This document shows positions 31,901 to 44,023 of a DNA stretch of 64,000 nucleotides, in pieces. The translations under genes were made by a program, and so were the position numbers. Every line of letters starts with the position of its first letter. Within the stretch, counting starts at the first letter, position 1. The stretch lies in the NCBI RefSeq assembly GCF_022539665.2, contig NC_081338.1, positions 1,922,001 to 1,986,000 on the forward strand, read 5' to 3'. This stretch comes from Daphnia carinata. Taxonomy: Eukaryota; Arthropoda; Branchiopoda; Diplostraca; Daphniidae. The notes beneath the pieces were generated by a model. The model was not told the DNA's origin. It did no database searches and saw nothing but the letters and a program-made list of their open reading frames with translations.

Positions 31901-33889
31901 AGATTAAAATTCTCTATATTACTGTAAAAAATTCATCAAAATACGTATCCCAGATTCTGAGATATCGTCATTTCAGTTTTTTCGTAAAACCGGGAGCTCT
32001 CTTATGGGAAAACCCACGTTTCAACTGCCCAGACGCCCTGTTTCAATTGCCGAGTAGAATTGGCAATTGAAACAACTTGGGGTACCTCCGGTTTTTTACT
32101 CATAGCACACATTAAACTTTGCCGAACCCACCCAAAAAAAATACGGTTATGTAGCTGACATAACTGGCTACAAATCTATATATTTTTTACTTTACTTGGA
32201 CGATTTTTGTAATCGTACGGAACAAAAATAAGTTTTGTGTTCCAACCACGCCCACCCTCCCCTACTCCATAACCGTCACACCTTAAACTCGTTTCGCGTC
32301 CAAGGACAGGCAAAACTGTTGCATTCTCCGGGTCGACTATAAAAGGTACTCGTGGCTCTGTCGTGCAAATCCATTTAGGAATAGAACACATTTGTAATTT
32401 TACGAGACGTACGTTTGATGGTGAACGAACACATTGGTGCCTTATCTGTAAATAATGCAGAGGTACCGCCGACTTCCCGTCCCTGGTATCGAAACTTTGT
32501 CGGGAATCGGTTAGTGATGTTCGTCATCATCAACAAACTCTTGTAATTGCGCAACGAATCTAATTCTCCTTGAGCCGTCATGTTCTGCGTTACTATGCCT
32601 GTCGATGATTGCGTCCAAGAATTTTAGCTGTGAACGGGGAATTTGCTGACCTCAGACGATCAACGTACCTACAGTGAAACCGGAAGACGGTGGCTCCTGT
32701 TCGTTGATTGGGATTAGTTCCTCAGTGCCGTTTATCGTTTGGTAATACGCCCATTACGGAGGAGTAGTGGCTAAATAAGATCGGCAGATCAAAGTGACGC
32801 TATTTCCTTCCAGCACTGTATCACTGCCATTTCTTGTCAGTTCAATTCCTATAAAGAGTGAAGTTAAGTGAATCAAAACGATGCGTTTGCTGTATTCAAT
32901 GTTAAAAACACGGACCGTTCATGACGATATTGAAGGGTACTTTTGAAGTGGAATTGCCCAGTTTACCAAAGCATTCGTATCTGCCGTAGTCGTTTAGCGT
33001 CGCTTTGTCCAACGTCGATCCGCTCTGCACATCCAGAGTCCACTTCGGTCCCGATAACAAATCAATTTGTGTTTCTTCCTACATGAACATCCGACATTCG
33101 TCAATTCATTCGATCTTATTGCTCAAGTAATCTATAACAAACAAAAAGGCATAGTACCTTTGATAGTGGCTCAACGGTGAAAAAATTCACGCGTTTGAGT
33201 GAAACGCGCACGTCCGGATGAGTCGGCTTGCAGGGAATATCAGCTCTCTTTCCATTCGTGAAAGTGTATTTCACCACATCGTCACTGAGAAAAACGAGTT
33301 CTTTGCGATCTATTTAAAAAACGATATAACGTTAAAAAACAGTCACTTGTTCTTCGTTCAATTCATTATTCACCGTAGACGTAGATGTATTGTTGGACTC
33401 GAAGCAGGAAATTGAGGCAGAAAGCATTCATAGAATCCCGTGTCTTTTATCGTGGCCTTTTTCAATGTTAACATCGGTGAAACGCGGGTATCGTTTCGAG
33501 AGATTGGCTCACGTTCTATTCGTTCCATACGTTTGGCGGTCTGTTGCAATCCAATTTAAAAAACTCAACTAGACGGCATAGAACTACGTCAATGAAAATA
33601 AATTAGTCATACGTACCCCTGCAGATGAATATTTCGGTAATTTCCATTCGATATCTATCACATGGATAAACATGCAAGTGATTGTTATGTTGTCACCCAC
33701 GTTCACGACTCGTTCGGGAACATTGGGTAACATAATCCCATTGTTTTTGTTTAATTCGTTGGCTTGGCCGTACGCGTTCGATATTAACACAACGACTGAA
33801 AATACTCGAAGCGCTGACATAACCCACGATAAAAATCCGTTAGTATTTAAACAACCTAGCAACAGCCCATTCACCGCCATCGCATTCAC
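28925..33889 (-). pseudogene. VEGFR/PDGFR-like receptor tyrosine kinase, decayed
   Basis: A multi-exon minus-strand gene. It opens with a signal peptide (ALRVFSVVVLISNAYG, ATG at 33889 or 33820) and Ig-type exons at 33617, 33540-33380, 33311-33158, 33078-32917, 32850-32669, about 32609-32410 and 32361-31110. The transmembrane exon is 31064-30778 (SIALASTVAVTVVILIVMLV). The kinase follows: LGAGCFGRVVKAL loop (about 30590), LLVIVEYCRVGNLQ hinge (30290), a long kinase insert, [29 protein letters not shown] and SDVWSFG. It ends in a Ser-rich tail. Such receptors bind PDGF/VEGF-type ligands at the cell surface. Breaks: a TAA in an Ig exon near 32761, a 1.1-kb TA-flanked insertion in another Ig exon (31136-32262), a 1-nt loss at the VAVK lysine near 30475, and a probable frameshift near 33400. 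DFG reads DFD. No juxtamembrane exon was found. Confidence 0.7.
31136..32262. mobile_element. TA-flanked inverted-repeat element in an Ig-domain exon
   Basis: Ends GAGGAGGGTGGGCG and CGCCCACCCTCCCC, with TTGGAACAC/GTGTTCCAA just inside, are inverted and flanked by TA (31134-31135 and 32263-32264). Removing the element and one TA joins CDGYG to VPVPTFQ in frame, the expected Ig-domain sequence. Interior is AT-rich, without transposase; AATTGAAAC/GTTTCAATTG motifs recur near both ends. Tc1/mariner-type by target site, otherwise unplaced. Confidence 0.8.
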
Positions 33890-34099
33890 CGTTAAGTCAA
33901 TCGAAATTCACTTCTTAAACGAACAGAGCAACTGCACGTAACAGTAGAAAAAAAAGCAAAGACAATCAATGAGAAACAGAGTTTCAGGTGAGATTGACTT
34001 CCAAACGTCAGCCAATGCCAACTAGATTTCTGATGACTGCTTAGCGTTCTTGTAAGGACACTGCCAGCTGAACGTAAGAAAACAAGCGTTACCACTTCC

Positions 34100-35323
34100 T
34101 CTTCCTTGCTCAGAAACCAAGGACGTTAAACGTCTGCGTCTTACGGCTCTCCTCTTTGGCCACTGTGCTGAATATGGAGACGTATGGTTGGACTTGCCTG
34201 CCGTTGGCCTGAAGATGTTAGGCACTTTATGGCGCGTTTGGCCAAAGTAAATTTTACACCTGAGGCTAGTTTGACTAAAAGCGTACCTAGGTCCCGTGTC
34301 AGGAGGGAGGGCCATCAAAATAGATTTGCTAAAAACAAACAAGTTTCTGAAATCTAAGCCGGACGCAACCAAGGCCAGACGAATGTACGATTCGATTTTT
34401 ACATCTTTCAAAAAAACACGATTCAAATAGTTTTCCACATAGCATAGGTTATCTTTAACATTCATTTTATCATGCAACTTACTTATAGATCATTAACCTC
34501 AAGTGAAAGTAAATTTTAATAATATTCGGTAGGACAAACGGCTGTAGGATGCGAAACTGAAATAGCCCCGAGTTGTGTTAATCTCCAAACCGGCCTCAGT
34601 ATCACGCTAGAAAAGGGGGAACCCACACACGCGGATTGACGTGATTTGTCAATGACAAACCACGAGAAAAACAAACGTTTGGAAACGTTGGCTTCATACA
34701 AGTACGAAATTAAGAAGGGCGAAAATGAAATGTGTGCTGCAACAAATAGTGGGCCACGAACGTTTTCGTATTCAAGTTGTCACTGAATAACCACATCTGA
34801 ATAAATAGCTTTTCATTTTTGAATTCGGAACCCATTTGTAAACAATGAGGGAGTTTTCCAGTTTTTCCCCCATGATTGTTCAATCACACCGTCGTAGTAG
34901 ATACAGTTACATAAACTGGTTTGCAGAATGACGATCCTATACATGACGTATATGGATTTTACATTCTGCTTTCCATTTACGCTTTTTTCTATCCCATTTC
35001 TTAGAAAATCTTTTCTCATATTTGCTTCTTAGAAGAGGACATGAACCCCAGGGCTTTTTTTCTATACGATAACCATTGAATTGAACGAATGTATGAAACG
35101 AGTCAAAAGGTATAGCTAAATGTATTGTTTTTGACTGCATCTCAGTCGCGATGACACAGTAACTGATACGATAGAAAGACAACGCATTTATACAAAAATG
35201 GTAATGATCGAGATTTAGTTGGCCTCTTTTTACAGACAACTACGTACCCTGACTGCTGGCCCAGCATATAGGTGATCCGGTAATAATAAAATCCAAGACT
35301 CCAATTCTAAACGTCTTGGTTGC
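34100..35323. other. gene-free stretch
   Basis: Short open frames only. It separates the receptor kinase from a second kinase-tail fragment and may hold its 5' flank. Confidence 0.5.
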
Positions 35324-35429
35324 CTATCTGCGTCTTTTGTTGTGACATGGCGTCGATATTAGTCCTATGAAAAAAAGCAGGACAATGAAATGTTGAAATT
35401 GAAGAAAATTTAATTTCGTATTTAATCGC

Positions 35430-35740
35430 AAGATTTTTTTAAACTTTTCTTCAGAGATTCGTCGCAAACTGATTCCGTTCCAGACTGGTTTCTTCGTTGG
35501 CATGTCGCAATCTGAACTCTTTCGGTTTAATTTCTCTTTAGAGCCCAGAGCTTTGGCTGGACCCAACGGTTCGTTGGCCGGAGTGCTCACGTTCTCTTGG
35601 TTCAACTTCTCGTACGATTCGCTCAAATTTAAATAGTGATCCCTGACGGTCGGCTCCATTTGAATGCTGATCTGCTGTTCGATGTGGCTGAAGGTTGGTC
35701 TCTCCTTCGGGTCTGATTTCCAACAGCCCGCCATAGTAGC
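35430..35740 (-). pseudogene. receptor tyrosine kinase C-terminal fragment, copy 3
   Basis: Encodes AGCWKSDPKERPTFSHIEQQ, the last helix of a kinase C-lobe (CW...P..RP.F), and a tail with NLSESYEKLNQE and PANEPLGPAKALG, close to the end of the gene at 28925. No upstream kinase exons are present to its right, where a flavin monooxygenase fragment begins, so it is a broken duplicate. Confidence 0.7.
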
Positions 35741-35972
35741 CTACACGACGCAGACTAGTTACAGCTTTTAACCTTCGACTTTTTTAGGCACAGCAGAATG
35801 TATGGACATCTTTGTTCCAACGCACCCAAGGAATGTCTTGAATATGCCGATTACAATTTCGGTCAACATTTTCGAAAACCCATCCCATCATTTTTACCGC
35901 GTGAAATGATTCGTGACTACATTGTCGGTCGTGCTTGCTCAAGTACGTTGCAAAAATACGTCTGCTTCAACA

Positions 35973-36763
35973 CCCGTACGAAACGGTAAGCTTGAGTTTT
36001 GGCGATGCCCAAATCCTAGCTTCATCCACCTTCCCCGTCGCTAGCTTGCAGATTTCAAGCTAGGGCTACGTTTAGGTTAGCTTGAGTTTTGGGGGTGGCG
36101 TCAGCGCCTTAAAATTAAACTTGCGCAAGCTATGAATTCACCAGCTTGCCCTTTAGTTTACGAAAATTAAGCTATTGGAGTAAGTGTAAGCTAGAAAAAT
36201 GGGAGTTAGGAACATATATATTATTTAGCATAAGAAATGCTTATAAAACAAGCATTAGTTATGATAGGACTTTAATCGCAAATAATTTATTTTCTTCAAA
36301 AAAATAAGAAATCATACTTAAGTTTGAAAATAAAAAAATTTAGTAATTGGCTTAAATACTTTTGAGGGAACAAAAGTTTAACTTAATTTCGACTTTATCA
36401 TTATGCTTTTAAAATTCTGTTTGTGATCTGTCGAAAAAACTTAAGTATAATTCAAGATTTCAATCGTATTCTTCGAGAATGGTAATCGCAATATGAATAG
36501 ATTGGTATAGTGGATAGAACATCCGGCTGATGTGCGGGAGACCCGAGTTCGATCCCAGCCACAAACTTTTCTTTTTCGCTTTGCCTTATCTAGCCACGCT
36601 ATGCTAAGCTAAGCTAAGCTAGCGATGCGCGGGCTAGGTTAGCTTGAATTTCCAAGCTTAAATCGTAAAAAATTTAAGCTTGGAATCGTTAGCTTCGGGG
36701 GGTTTGGAGCGGTCGCAATCTAAGCTAACTCAAGGTTTGGGTAAGCTTAACGTTTTGTACGGG
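35973..36763. mobile_element. CCCGTAC inverted-repeat MITE, copy 2, uninterrupted (791 bp)
   Basis: Ends CCCGTACGAAACGGTAAGCTT and AAGCTTAACGTTTTGTACGGG are inverted copies. Serves as the empty-site reference for copy 1. Inserted in the FMO-like coding sequence; the target duplication is unclear (CA on both sides is possible). Confidence 0.85.
36500..36562 (+). repeat. tRNA-like (SINE-type) segment in MITE copy 2
   Basis: GATTGGTATAGTGGATAGA resembles an A-box/D-arm, ACATCCGG an anticodon stem, and GAGACCCGAGTTCGATCCC a variable loop plus B-box. Layout recalls a Glu/Asp-type tRNA, with GAT at the anticodon position. The T-stem pairs badly. Confidence 0.55.
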
Positions 36764-37108
36764 CAGTGTTGTCAAACATGTATAGAATTCGATGCCGATC
36801 GAAAGCATTTTACTATTCGTTTCCACAAGTTACCTGAAGATGAAGATCGTGCCAGTGACATAAGGCTGTGGCGTGAAGGGGGAAAACAGCTCAGTGGACC
36901 TTCTGAAGGTATCGATTTTCATGTTGACTATGACAGACAACTGTTGGATGTTACTGATAACCCGGAAGGTAACCTGCTGACAGCTGCAGCCATGTTCAAG
37001 TTAGGTAGAGTTCACAAACAGAAAAATACACTGGAGTTCCGCGACAAACTGTTCACCTCGCCATTCACGGGAACGCCCGTCGTGGCCAATCCGCTTCGTT
37101 GGGATTGA

Positions 37109-38139
37109 CGCGAAAGAAGACGATGTTCTTTAATATTGGCAAAATTGAACTAAAATGTGTAATTTTTCGCATTTTAGATGGATATGTACACATAAATCTT
37201 CAAATGTATTTTCGTGGTTACACTTGCGCACGATAGATGTCTTCTAATATTCAAATTTTTCTGTTTAGAGTCAGCGATGAAGAAGGTGGAAGTTTGAAAA
37301 AATACGAGACGAAATATCGTCACTGAAATGTTGCACATAACATCGAATTTAATCCCCATGTAAACATAATCAGGATTTTCAGTCAAGTCAGATGACGCCG
37401 AACCACAATTGCTGTAGAGAGGTGACGAAATGTCGTGCCACATATAAAATCACGAGCTCTAATGCTATTTAGACCATACATTTACGGAAACGCGTCGCTG
37501 CAATGATGGCGGAGTTACGGAAATGCGTAGCTGCAAAGATGGCGGAATTACTAGAATTTCATCGATCTCGTCTGGAGCGGCTTCACTAGCTGGCCCCATC
37601 AAGTAATCTAGATTTTGCCATAATGAAATCTGCTGCATTTATCACTGGTGATAGTAATAGAATAGATGTGGTGCAAAGCAGGACATGAACAGTACTTGAA
37701 TGTTCTGACTGCCTGCCTTGCTTCTGTAGAACAAAAGGATCAATCCCAATGTGTACAAAAAGCTTAATTAAAAGAAAACACGAATTTACTTTACTTTCTG
37801 CGTTCATTCCGCTCTTCCAGATGCTGTCATTCTCGAAATCTTTTGGTACTTCGCTTCCTGTATCAAAATTGCGTCTTGTTACTGTACGCTACCCCTGTAA
37901 TAGTTTCACTTGTGATGCATCCAGCCACGGACAACAACAAAGTGTTGGATCAGCTAATAGTTAGTCACTAGTCGTACACCATTGTATTCTCAGCTACGTT
38001 CGTTTCGAAGGCGGGGTCTTGATAAATGTAATAGCGCACAAACTGCAAAAATGAAAAAAACAACTGCATTGCATAGAAATAACATCATTTCAATAACATA
38101 ATGACCGTTCTCGGTGTGGGATAGAGGCAGTGGTACTCC
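37109..38139. other. gene-free stretch
   Basis: No supportable gene. A short duplicated motif (TTACGGAAA.GCGT.GCTGCAA.GATGGCGGA) occurs twice at 37480-37550. Confidence 0.5.
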
Positions 38140-38644
38140 ACGTCATAAGTACCTAGAGGGTTCGACAGACCTACCCTTACAGAAAATGGGAAAACATCCC
38201 ACGTCAAAGCTACCCCGAAATATGTACCCAATAAGAACTTAGTAAACGCTCCCGTCACAACTACCCCTTTAAAAATTTATTTTTTAAAAGCCGTCTTATC
38301 TACCCATTTGTTTGACTTAGACCAACAAGCCTACCCCTTCGCTGAACACTGATCGACATACCTACCTCTCCGATTAATACAGTCCGACACACCTACCCCT
38401 TGGATTAATACAGTCCGACATACCTACCCTTTCGATTAATACAGTCCGACATTTCTACTCCTTCACTGGAAATTGATCGACACACCTACCCCTGCGGTTG
38501 ATACACTCCGACTCACCTACCCCTGTGGTTAATACACGCCGACACACCTACCCCTTCTGTAAAAACAGTCCGACACTCCTACCCCTTCGTCCTAAATATC
38601 CGACTTACCTACCCCTTCGTTTAATAGAGTCCCACGTACCTACC
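38140..38644. repeat. degenerate minisatellite, CTACCCCTT units of about 30 bp
   Basis: At least ten units of the form ACCTACCCCTTCG followed by ATTAATACAGTCCGACA or a variant. The BEL/Pao-1 element inserted inside a unit and its target duplication CTACC is part of the repeat; the sequence resumes at 50470. Confidence 0.8.
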
Positions 38645-38915
38645 TGTGACGGATGCGGCGTACCGAACAGCAAGAAGCGGCTTCCCCCCTCTCCATGCTG
38701 ACCCAGACGAGGAGTAATGGAAACTTACTCACCTAATGTCTAGACTAGTCCATTAATTGTCTACCTAGCAGATAGTCTACCCGTCTCATTACTACTCCGT
38801 CAATCTTTTCAAAGTCAAATACAATTACATTCAAAGTTTACCTACAGTCAAAACAATTCAATTCACGAGAATCGAGATAGACCCGAACTAGTCCTAGTCT
38901 ACTTGATTAGTGACA
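38645..38915 (+). repeat. 5' LTR of BEL/Pao-1
   Basis: 271 bp, TG...CA ends; pairs with 50198-50469 with a few substitutions, so it is older than the gag-pro LTR element. Confidence 0.9.
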
Positions 38916-39369
38916 TTAAAACTTGGTGCATCGACCGGGAAATTCTCTAATCGTACGCGTGAATCCAGTGTGACCGAAGGTATCCATTTAAATCCGTGGC
39001 ATCCGTTAACTTGGAAGAGAATTCTTAATTGTAGTAATCGTTAAAAACAATTCTATCGCCTGACAATCAAACTGAGACGTTAAAAGTGAAGTGTTAGCCG
39101 AAATCGACGTCATAGTGTGCTAGTAAGTCACAGTCTTGCCCAAACGTATCCGCCTATATCTATGACATCCGTCAGTCCAGGCGTATACTTTTAGCTCAAG
39201 ACAACCGTTAACACTATTCACGTCACGTTGCTATCATTTTCAACCGTTTAAAGTGCACGCGTACTAAAGTTACATCTTGGCTAGTACGTGAGTACCGCGT
39301 GTTTAGGCGCATCCGTTATTATCCGTCACATCCGCCCATTCACCACGCCGTACTACAGCCAAGCTCAAC

Positions 39370-41278
39370 GTGACATTACTCTTTCGTGAAACTCTTCTTG
39401 TGAGTGTGCTGAGTCGTATCGTAAAGCAACCAGCAATGGCCACAGCACTCGAAAATGAACATGATCGGTACAGCGTGGATTCTGATTCCGATGACACTGT
39501 CATTAGCCGTCGAAAGGACATCGCCGTGTCAGATGAAGATTTTGTTCAAGATGCAGAATCCGACCAGGCCGGTGTCAACATCAGTTTCTTGAAGAGAGCC
39601 CGAAGTACCGAAAAAAGACGTTGTACAAATATTCTGAAAAAAAGCCGTATATTGATGGAGCAAGGCGCTTGTGCTACCTCGATTCATTCCCACCGTGAAC
39701 TAATAATGGATCTTTCCGAAGCATGCCTGAAAGCCCACAAAAGATATCTAGCTGCTCCGAATTACGTGCCCCCGAAGAATGATGACGACGTCACCTCCAT
39801 GGAAAAAATAGAAGAAGAATGCACATCCGTCCTCCAAGACATCGACCGATTCATCGCCAAAGCCATCAACGCCGTCAAGCCTTAGCTAAGGCAAGGCAAT
39901 CTGAATCACCGCGTAGTAGCGTTATCAATGAATCGATGGCACAACAAGCAGCTGCCGCCATTGAACTTCCAGTAGAGCTAGAAAACCCCCCCAGAAAGCA
40001 TCAACGTGGCAAGCAGTATTTCTTACACAACCGTGAAGTCTTCTGGATCTCGTCTGGATCTGCGGAAGCGGCTGCAGGAAGAAGAAGAAAAAGGTCGTAA
40101 GCTCGAAGAAGTGTTGCTCCTTGAAAAGCAGAAGTCCAACGAACACGCTCAGCAGTTACATGAGTCTAATGTGAAATTGCGCAACCTAACTCTCGAATTA
40201 GAAAAGGATCGCCGTCTCCGTGACACCGCCAACATCACGCAACGTCGTCAGCTCGAACAAGAACAGAAAAGTCTACGCGAGCAATATGAAGCTATCATAA
40301 CTGAAATGGATGACCGGCTAAAGAGGTTAGAAGAGCGCAATCAACCCGCGAAAGAAAAGGTCGAGTGGAAGTTGAGTTCAATGCCGTGGCAAAATGGACA
40401 AGAATATTGCACGTTGGGAACCCGTCCAAAGCAGCCTCAAGGAGCCTCTTTATTCAGCAGCAACATGTGGGGACCATTGAATGGCCATACAAACAATAGC
40501 CCAAACGTCGCACCTGGCAAACCTAATGAACCTTTAAGGCCTTATACGAGCCTGTAGCTAAGTCCTGTGGAAAACAACATCGTCTGCGACCGTGCGCGTA
40601 CATCAATATTCCGTAAGCCAAAAATCGACTGTGAGCCCTTCGATGGAAACCCGTTGAAATGGCCTGACTTTGCAGCCATGTTTCGTGATATGGTCGAAGG
40701 GGATCCAAATTGTACACCTACCCAGAAAATGGCCATTTTCCGCCATTGTGTAACACGTCGAATCCGAGATAGTCTAGGAGACTGTCTCAACAACCATGCA
40801 TTATATGAAGAAGCTCTCAAGCAGCTTGAGCAAACGTATGGACATCTGCATCTCGTATCCAGAGCATACATCCGCACAATATTAAGCTTGGCCGTGATAA
40901 GACACTCCCGTGACTATCAGACGCTGTTGAAATTCAGTACTACGTTGCATGGAGCAGTAGCCTCGCTTCGAAATCTCGGCTATGAAATTGAACTACGATC
41001 CAGTGGTTTACTGGAAACTTGTCGACAAACTACTCGACGATCTGAAGAGCAAGTGGAGAAAGAAGATAGTGAAAGCCTACCCAAATTCACTTTCATTGGA
41101 TGACTTCGACAAATGGCTCCAGAACATCGTGAAGGCAGAAATGCTAACTAAACATACTCTACTTGCAACACACACACCCGAGCGCAAACCAGCCAACGCA
41201 TCACATCGGCCTAAGCAACAGTCTCGCCCTGGAGTATACAGCACGTCACAGCCTGTTCCCATTTACAGCGTACCCCAT
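39370..41278 (+). pseudogene. gag of BEL/Pao-1, first part
   Basis: An acidic N-terminal region, then a long charged coiled coil (LRKRLQEEEEKGRKLEEVL), then the DUF1759-type capsid-like segment (EPFDGNPLKWPDFAAMF ... LHGAVASLRNLGYE). The frame is broken by stops or shifts near 39885, 40000, 40557 and 41020. After SVPH at 41278 the Copia element begins. The coding sequence continues at 46482 in the same frame. Confidence 0.8.
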
Positions 41279-41581
41279 TGTTGAAAACAAAGTAGAGATG
41301 CATTCTTTAGACATGCACTCGTTACGTTATTATTTCCTAGAGCTTAGGTATTAATGCATTATCTTTAATATAATTATATATTACCCACGCCACAACTTAC
41401 CACTTGCTGTAAAGATTATATTAAGAGAAGTGAGAGATGAGAAGCTCGTGTCAAAAATGACTCAAGCAGACAACATAAAAAGGCACCGAGGCTAAACAGC
41501 ATCCCGTTGCTCATGCGCAATATTCGTAAAGTAAAATAAGAAGATAATATAAGGGTTTGTCATATTTATTTAATATCAACA
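41279..41581 (-). repeat. Copia 3' LTR (303 bp)
   Basis: TG...CA ends with inner inverted TGTTGA/TCAACA; only its last 66 bp have a partner at 46411-46476. Confidence 0.85.
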
Positions 41582-41708
41582 CTCTCCCTCAAACCCTTAT
41601 TGATCTAATCAGACAGCTTCCCTACACCGATCCTGCTCCTCATCTTACTGAAGGCTGGTGCTGTTAGTGGCTTAGTAAATATATCAGCAAGTTGGTCTTT
41701 GTTTGTTG

Positions 41709-42959
41709 CTATATTGCAATATTGTTTGCTGCTTGTTCCTTAATCCAGTGCCATCTTAGTTGAATACGTTTAGTTCGCTGATGAAATTCAGCATTGTAAA
41801 CTAGCCGGACAGCCGCTTGGTTGTCACAATATAGTGGCACCTTCTTTTGTTCCTCACCAGTGAAGTCTTGCAGTAGGTAACTTAGCCAGACAGCAGTTTT
41901 TGCGGCTTCACAAGTAGATATATATTCTGCTTCAGTTGTCGAGAGGGCTGTACAAGTTTGTTTCTTGCTGGACCACGATACTGGGCCACCGTGGAAAAAG
42001 AAAATGCTTCCAGAGGTCGATTTACGGTCGTTGATATCTCCAGCAAAATCAGCATCCGAATATCCAACCAGTCCGCTTCTGTCTCCGCCGACCCAAATGC
42101 CATAGTCTTTCGTTCCGTTGAGATATCCGGCTATGTGGACTACTGCTTGCCAGTGCTCAGCTTTGGGGTTTTGACAATACCTTGCAACTTGGCCAACAGC
42201 GTATGCAAGATCTGGGCGCGTTTGCAGAGCCAAATAGAGAAGAGCGCCAACTGGTTCCCGGTAGTGCTCAATTTTCTCTCCCTCGCTCTTCGACTTCAGG
42301 CAGGAGCTGAGACGCACGTTTGGGTCTGCGGGAACAGCTTTTGGCTTTACATTCTGCCATCCAAATCTTGCTACCAGTTTGTCAACTACATGCGGTTGTG
42401 ACATAAAGATTCTTTTCTTCTGGCGATCACGCTTGATGTTGATGCCGATAAATCGCGTAGGGGGTAGCGAATGGATCTGAAATTCCTCCCCAAGGTGTGT
42501 TCTGATATCAATTAGAACCTGCATTTTGTTACTTCCAAAAATAGCATCGTCCACATGAATTACACCAAAAGTGGTCTCATCCTTTGTCCTTCGAACGTAA
42601 ACACACCTATCCGCGGTGCTGTTTTTCAATCCGAATTTAAGCAGAACATCGTCGAATTTTTTGAACCACAGTCGAGGCGCTTGCTTTAGGCCATACAATG
42701 ATTTGTTTAGCTTGCAAACAAAATTTTCTTTTCCGGGAACTACAAAACCCTCTGGTTGTCTCATGTAGATATGCTTGTCTAGTTTTGCGTATAAGAATGC
42801 TGTCTTAATATCAAACTGGATCAATTCGAGATCCAGCGATGCGATTTCGGCCAGTGTAGCTTTCACTGCCTCACTATGTGGAACTGGGGCAAAAGTTTCA
42901 TCGTAATCGATGCCGTATCTTTGTCTTGATCCAATTGCAACAAGTCTGCCTTTGTACAC
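41709..42959 (-). pseudogene. Copia reverse transcriptase and RNase H
   Basis: 416 codons: YDETFAPVPHSEAVKATLA, FDIKTAFLYAKLDKHIYM, LYGLKQAPRLW, and HVDDAIFGSN where Copia RTs usually have YVDD. The RNase H part has SDADFAGDINDRKSTSG and TEAEYIS. A frameshift near 41715 removes the usual end (NKDQLADIFTKPL is in another frame), and another near 42965 separates it from the RT N-terminal part at 42973-43167. Confidence 0.85.
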
Positions 42960-42972
42960 TTCAGGTACTCCT

Positions 42973-43690
42973 TCATACGCTGGTTTTTAGTTTTCCAATC
43001 ATTTTGCAGTTGATAGTTGTGCATCCTTCCGGAAGAAGCACGAGTTCCCATGTCTGGTTTTCCATCAGTGAGTTATACTCCTTTCTGTATGCTTCCATCC
43101 ATTTATCGGATTCTGGAGAGGCTCGGGCTTCTTGATAGCTTTGTGGTTCAAAGGCTTCAGTAAACAATGCTGACGCATGCTTCTTTATGAACGATTCCGT
43201 TATTTGGATAAATGATACGATCCGATAAAAAAGAGAGAAAAAAAATTAGTCTATTGCCCGATTTGTTTTGCTTTGAAAGAGTTGTATTCTAAAGAACAAA
43301 GCAATAGAGAAAAATTATTATTGTACCAATGAGTCCTATTTTTGCAAGAGGTCTTCCTAGAGACTGTCGGTATTCATTGTATCTTGCGTTGTATTGTTTT
43401 GGACGAGAGGATCTGCGGGTTAGCTGGATTGGTTGCTCTACCCGTTGGGCTGGAATGTCATTTCCTTCAGCGAAGACGAACTCATTCATATCAACAAGTG
43501 GGTCATTTTGTTCGGCTATTGGATGTTGGTTATCGTTTTCCTGTTCTACTTCCAGTTGTGGATCAAAATGCAGTTCTTGATTCTCATTATTTGTTTCATC
43601 TTCTCCCTTTTCAATTGGTTGGACCGGATCATGAATCGACTCCCTGTCATGATCCTGGACGTTCGCCGAAGCCATGTCTTCAGCTTCCAA
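42973..43690 (-). pseudogene. Copia pol linker and RT N-terminal fragment
   Basis: An acidic linker with RRSSRPKQYNARY (43289-43690), then in a separate frame SYQEARASPESDKWMEAY and ENQTWELV, the standard lead-in to Copia RT. Stops and a shift separate them. Confidence 0.7.
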
Positions 43691-44023
43691 TGTCGGCTCA
43701 GTTAATTCCTGAACCGGCTCTAGCTAACCGGTAAAAGAATTTGCAAAAAAATAAAGACAAGAAATTAGTCAAATACCAGAAAGGCAAAAATTCTTTACCA
43801 GGCCAAGAATCTCTGTTGTGAGAAGGATTGGGTCAAAAAGACTACTTTCGTTTTGTTCCGATTCGTCACTGAAGTCATTGATCAGCAAATATTCGTTAAA
43901 TATGACGTCACGACTCGAGAAGAATTTCCTAGACACTGGTTCCCATAAGATCCAGCCCTTTGTTTCTTCGCCATAGCCTACTAACCAACATGGTACTGCC
44001 TTGGAATCCAGTTTCTTAAACAG

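Larger units (their letters stand above)
35790..37108 (+). pseudogene. flavin-containing monooxygenase-like relic, split by MITE copy 2
   Basis: After an acceptor-like TTTTTTAG the sequence reads HSRMYGHLCSNAPKECLEY, ADYNFGQHF and PIPSFLPREM, the region after the first Rossmann fold of FMO-type enzymes, which oxidise soft nucleophiles using FAD and NADPH. It breaks at FNT, where the MITE begins (35973). Past the MITE (36764) the frame resumes with a small shift (EFDADRKHFTIRFHKLPEDE), then jumps to the family C-terminus (DYDRQLLD, LEFRDKLFTSPFTGTP) and stops at 37108. The central NADP-binding part and the true N-terminus are absent. Confidence 0.65.

Noticed and set aside
34022-34477. 151-codon minus-strand frame upstream of the receptor kinase
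   Set aside because: No recognisable domain or splice context, composition like the flanks.
36500-36562. Functional tRNA-Ile (GAT)
   Set aside because: Anticodon-like GAT is at the right place but the T-stem and acceptor stem fail, and the segment lies inside a MITE.
38498-38701. 67-codon frame with YPTYLPLR repeats
   Set aside because: By-product of the CTACCCCTT minisatellite running into the LTR.
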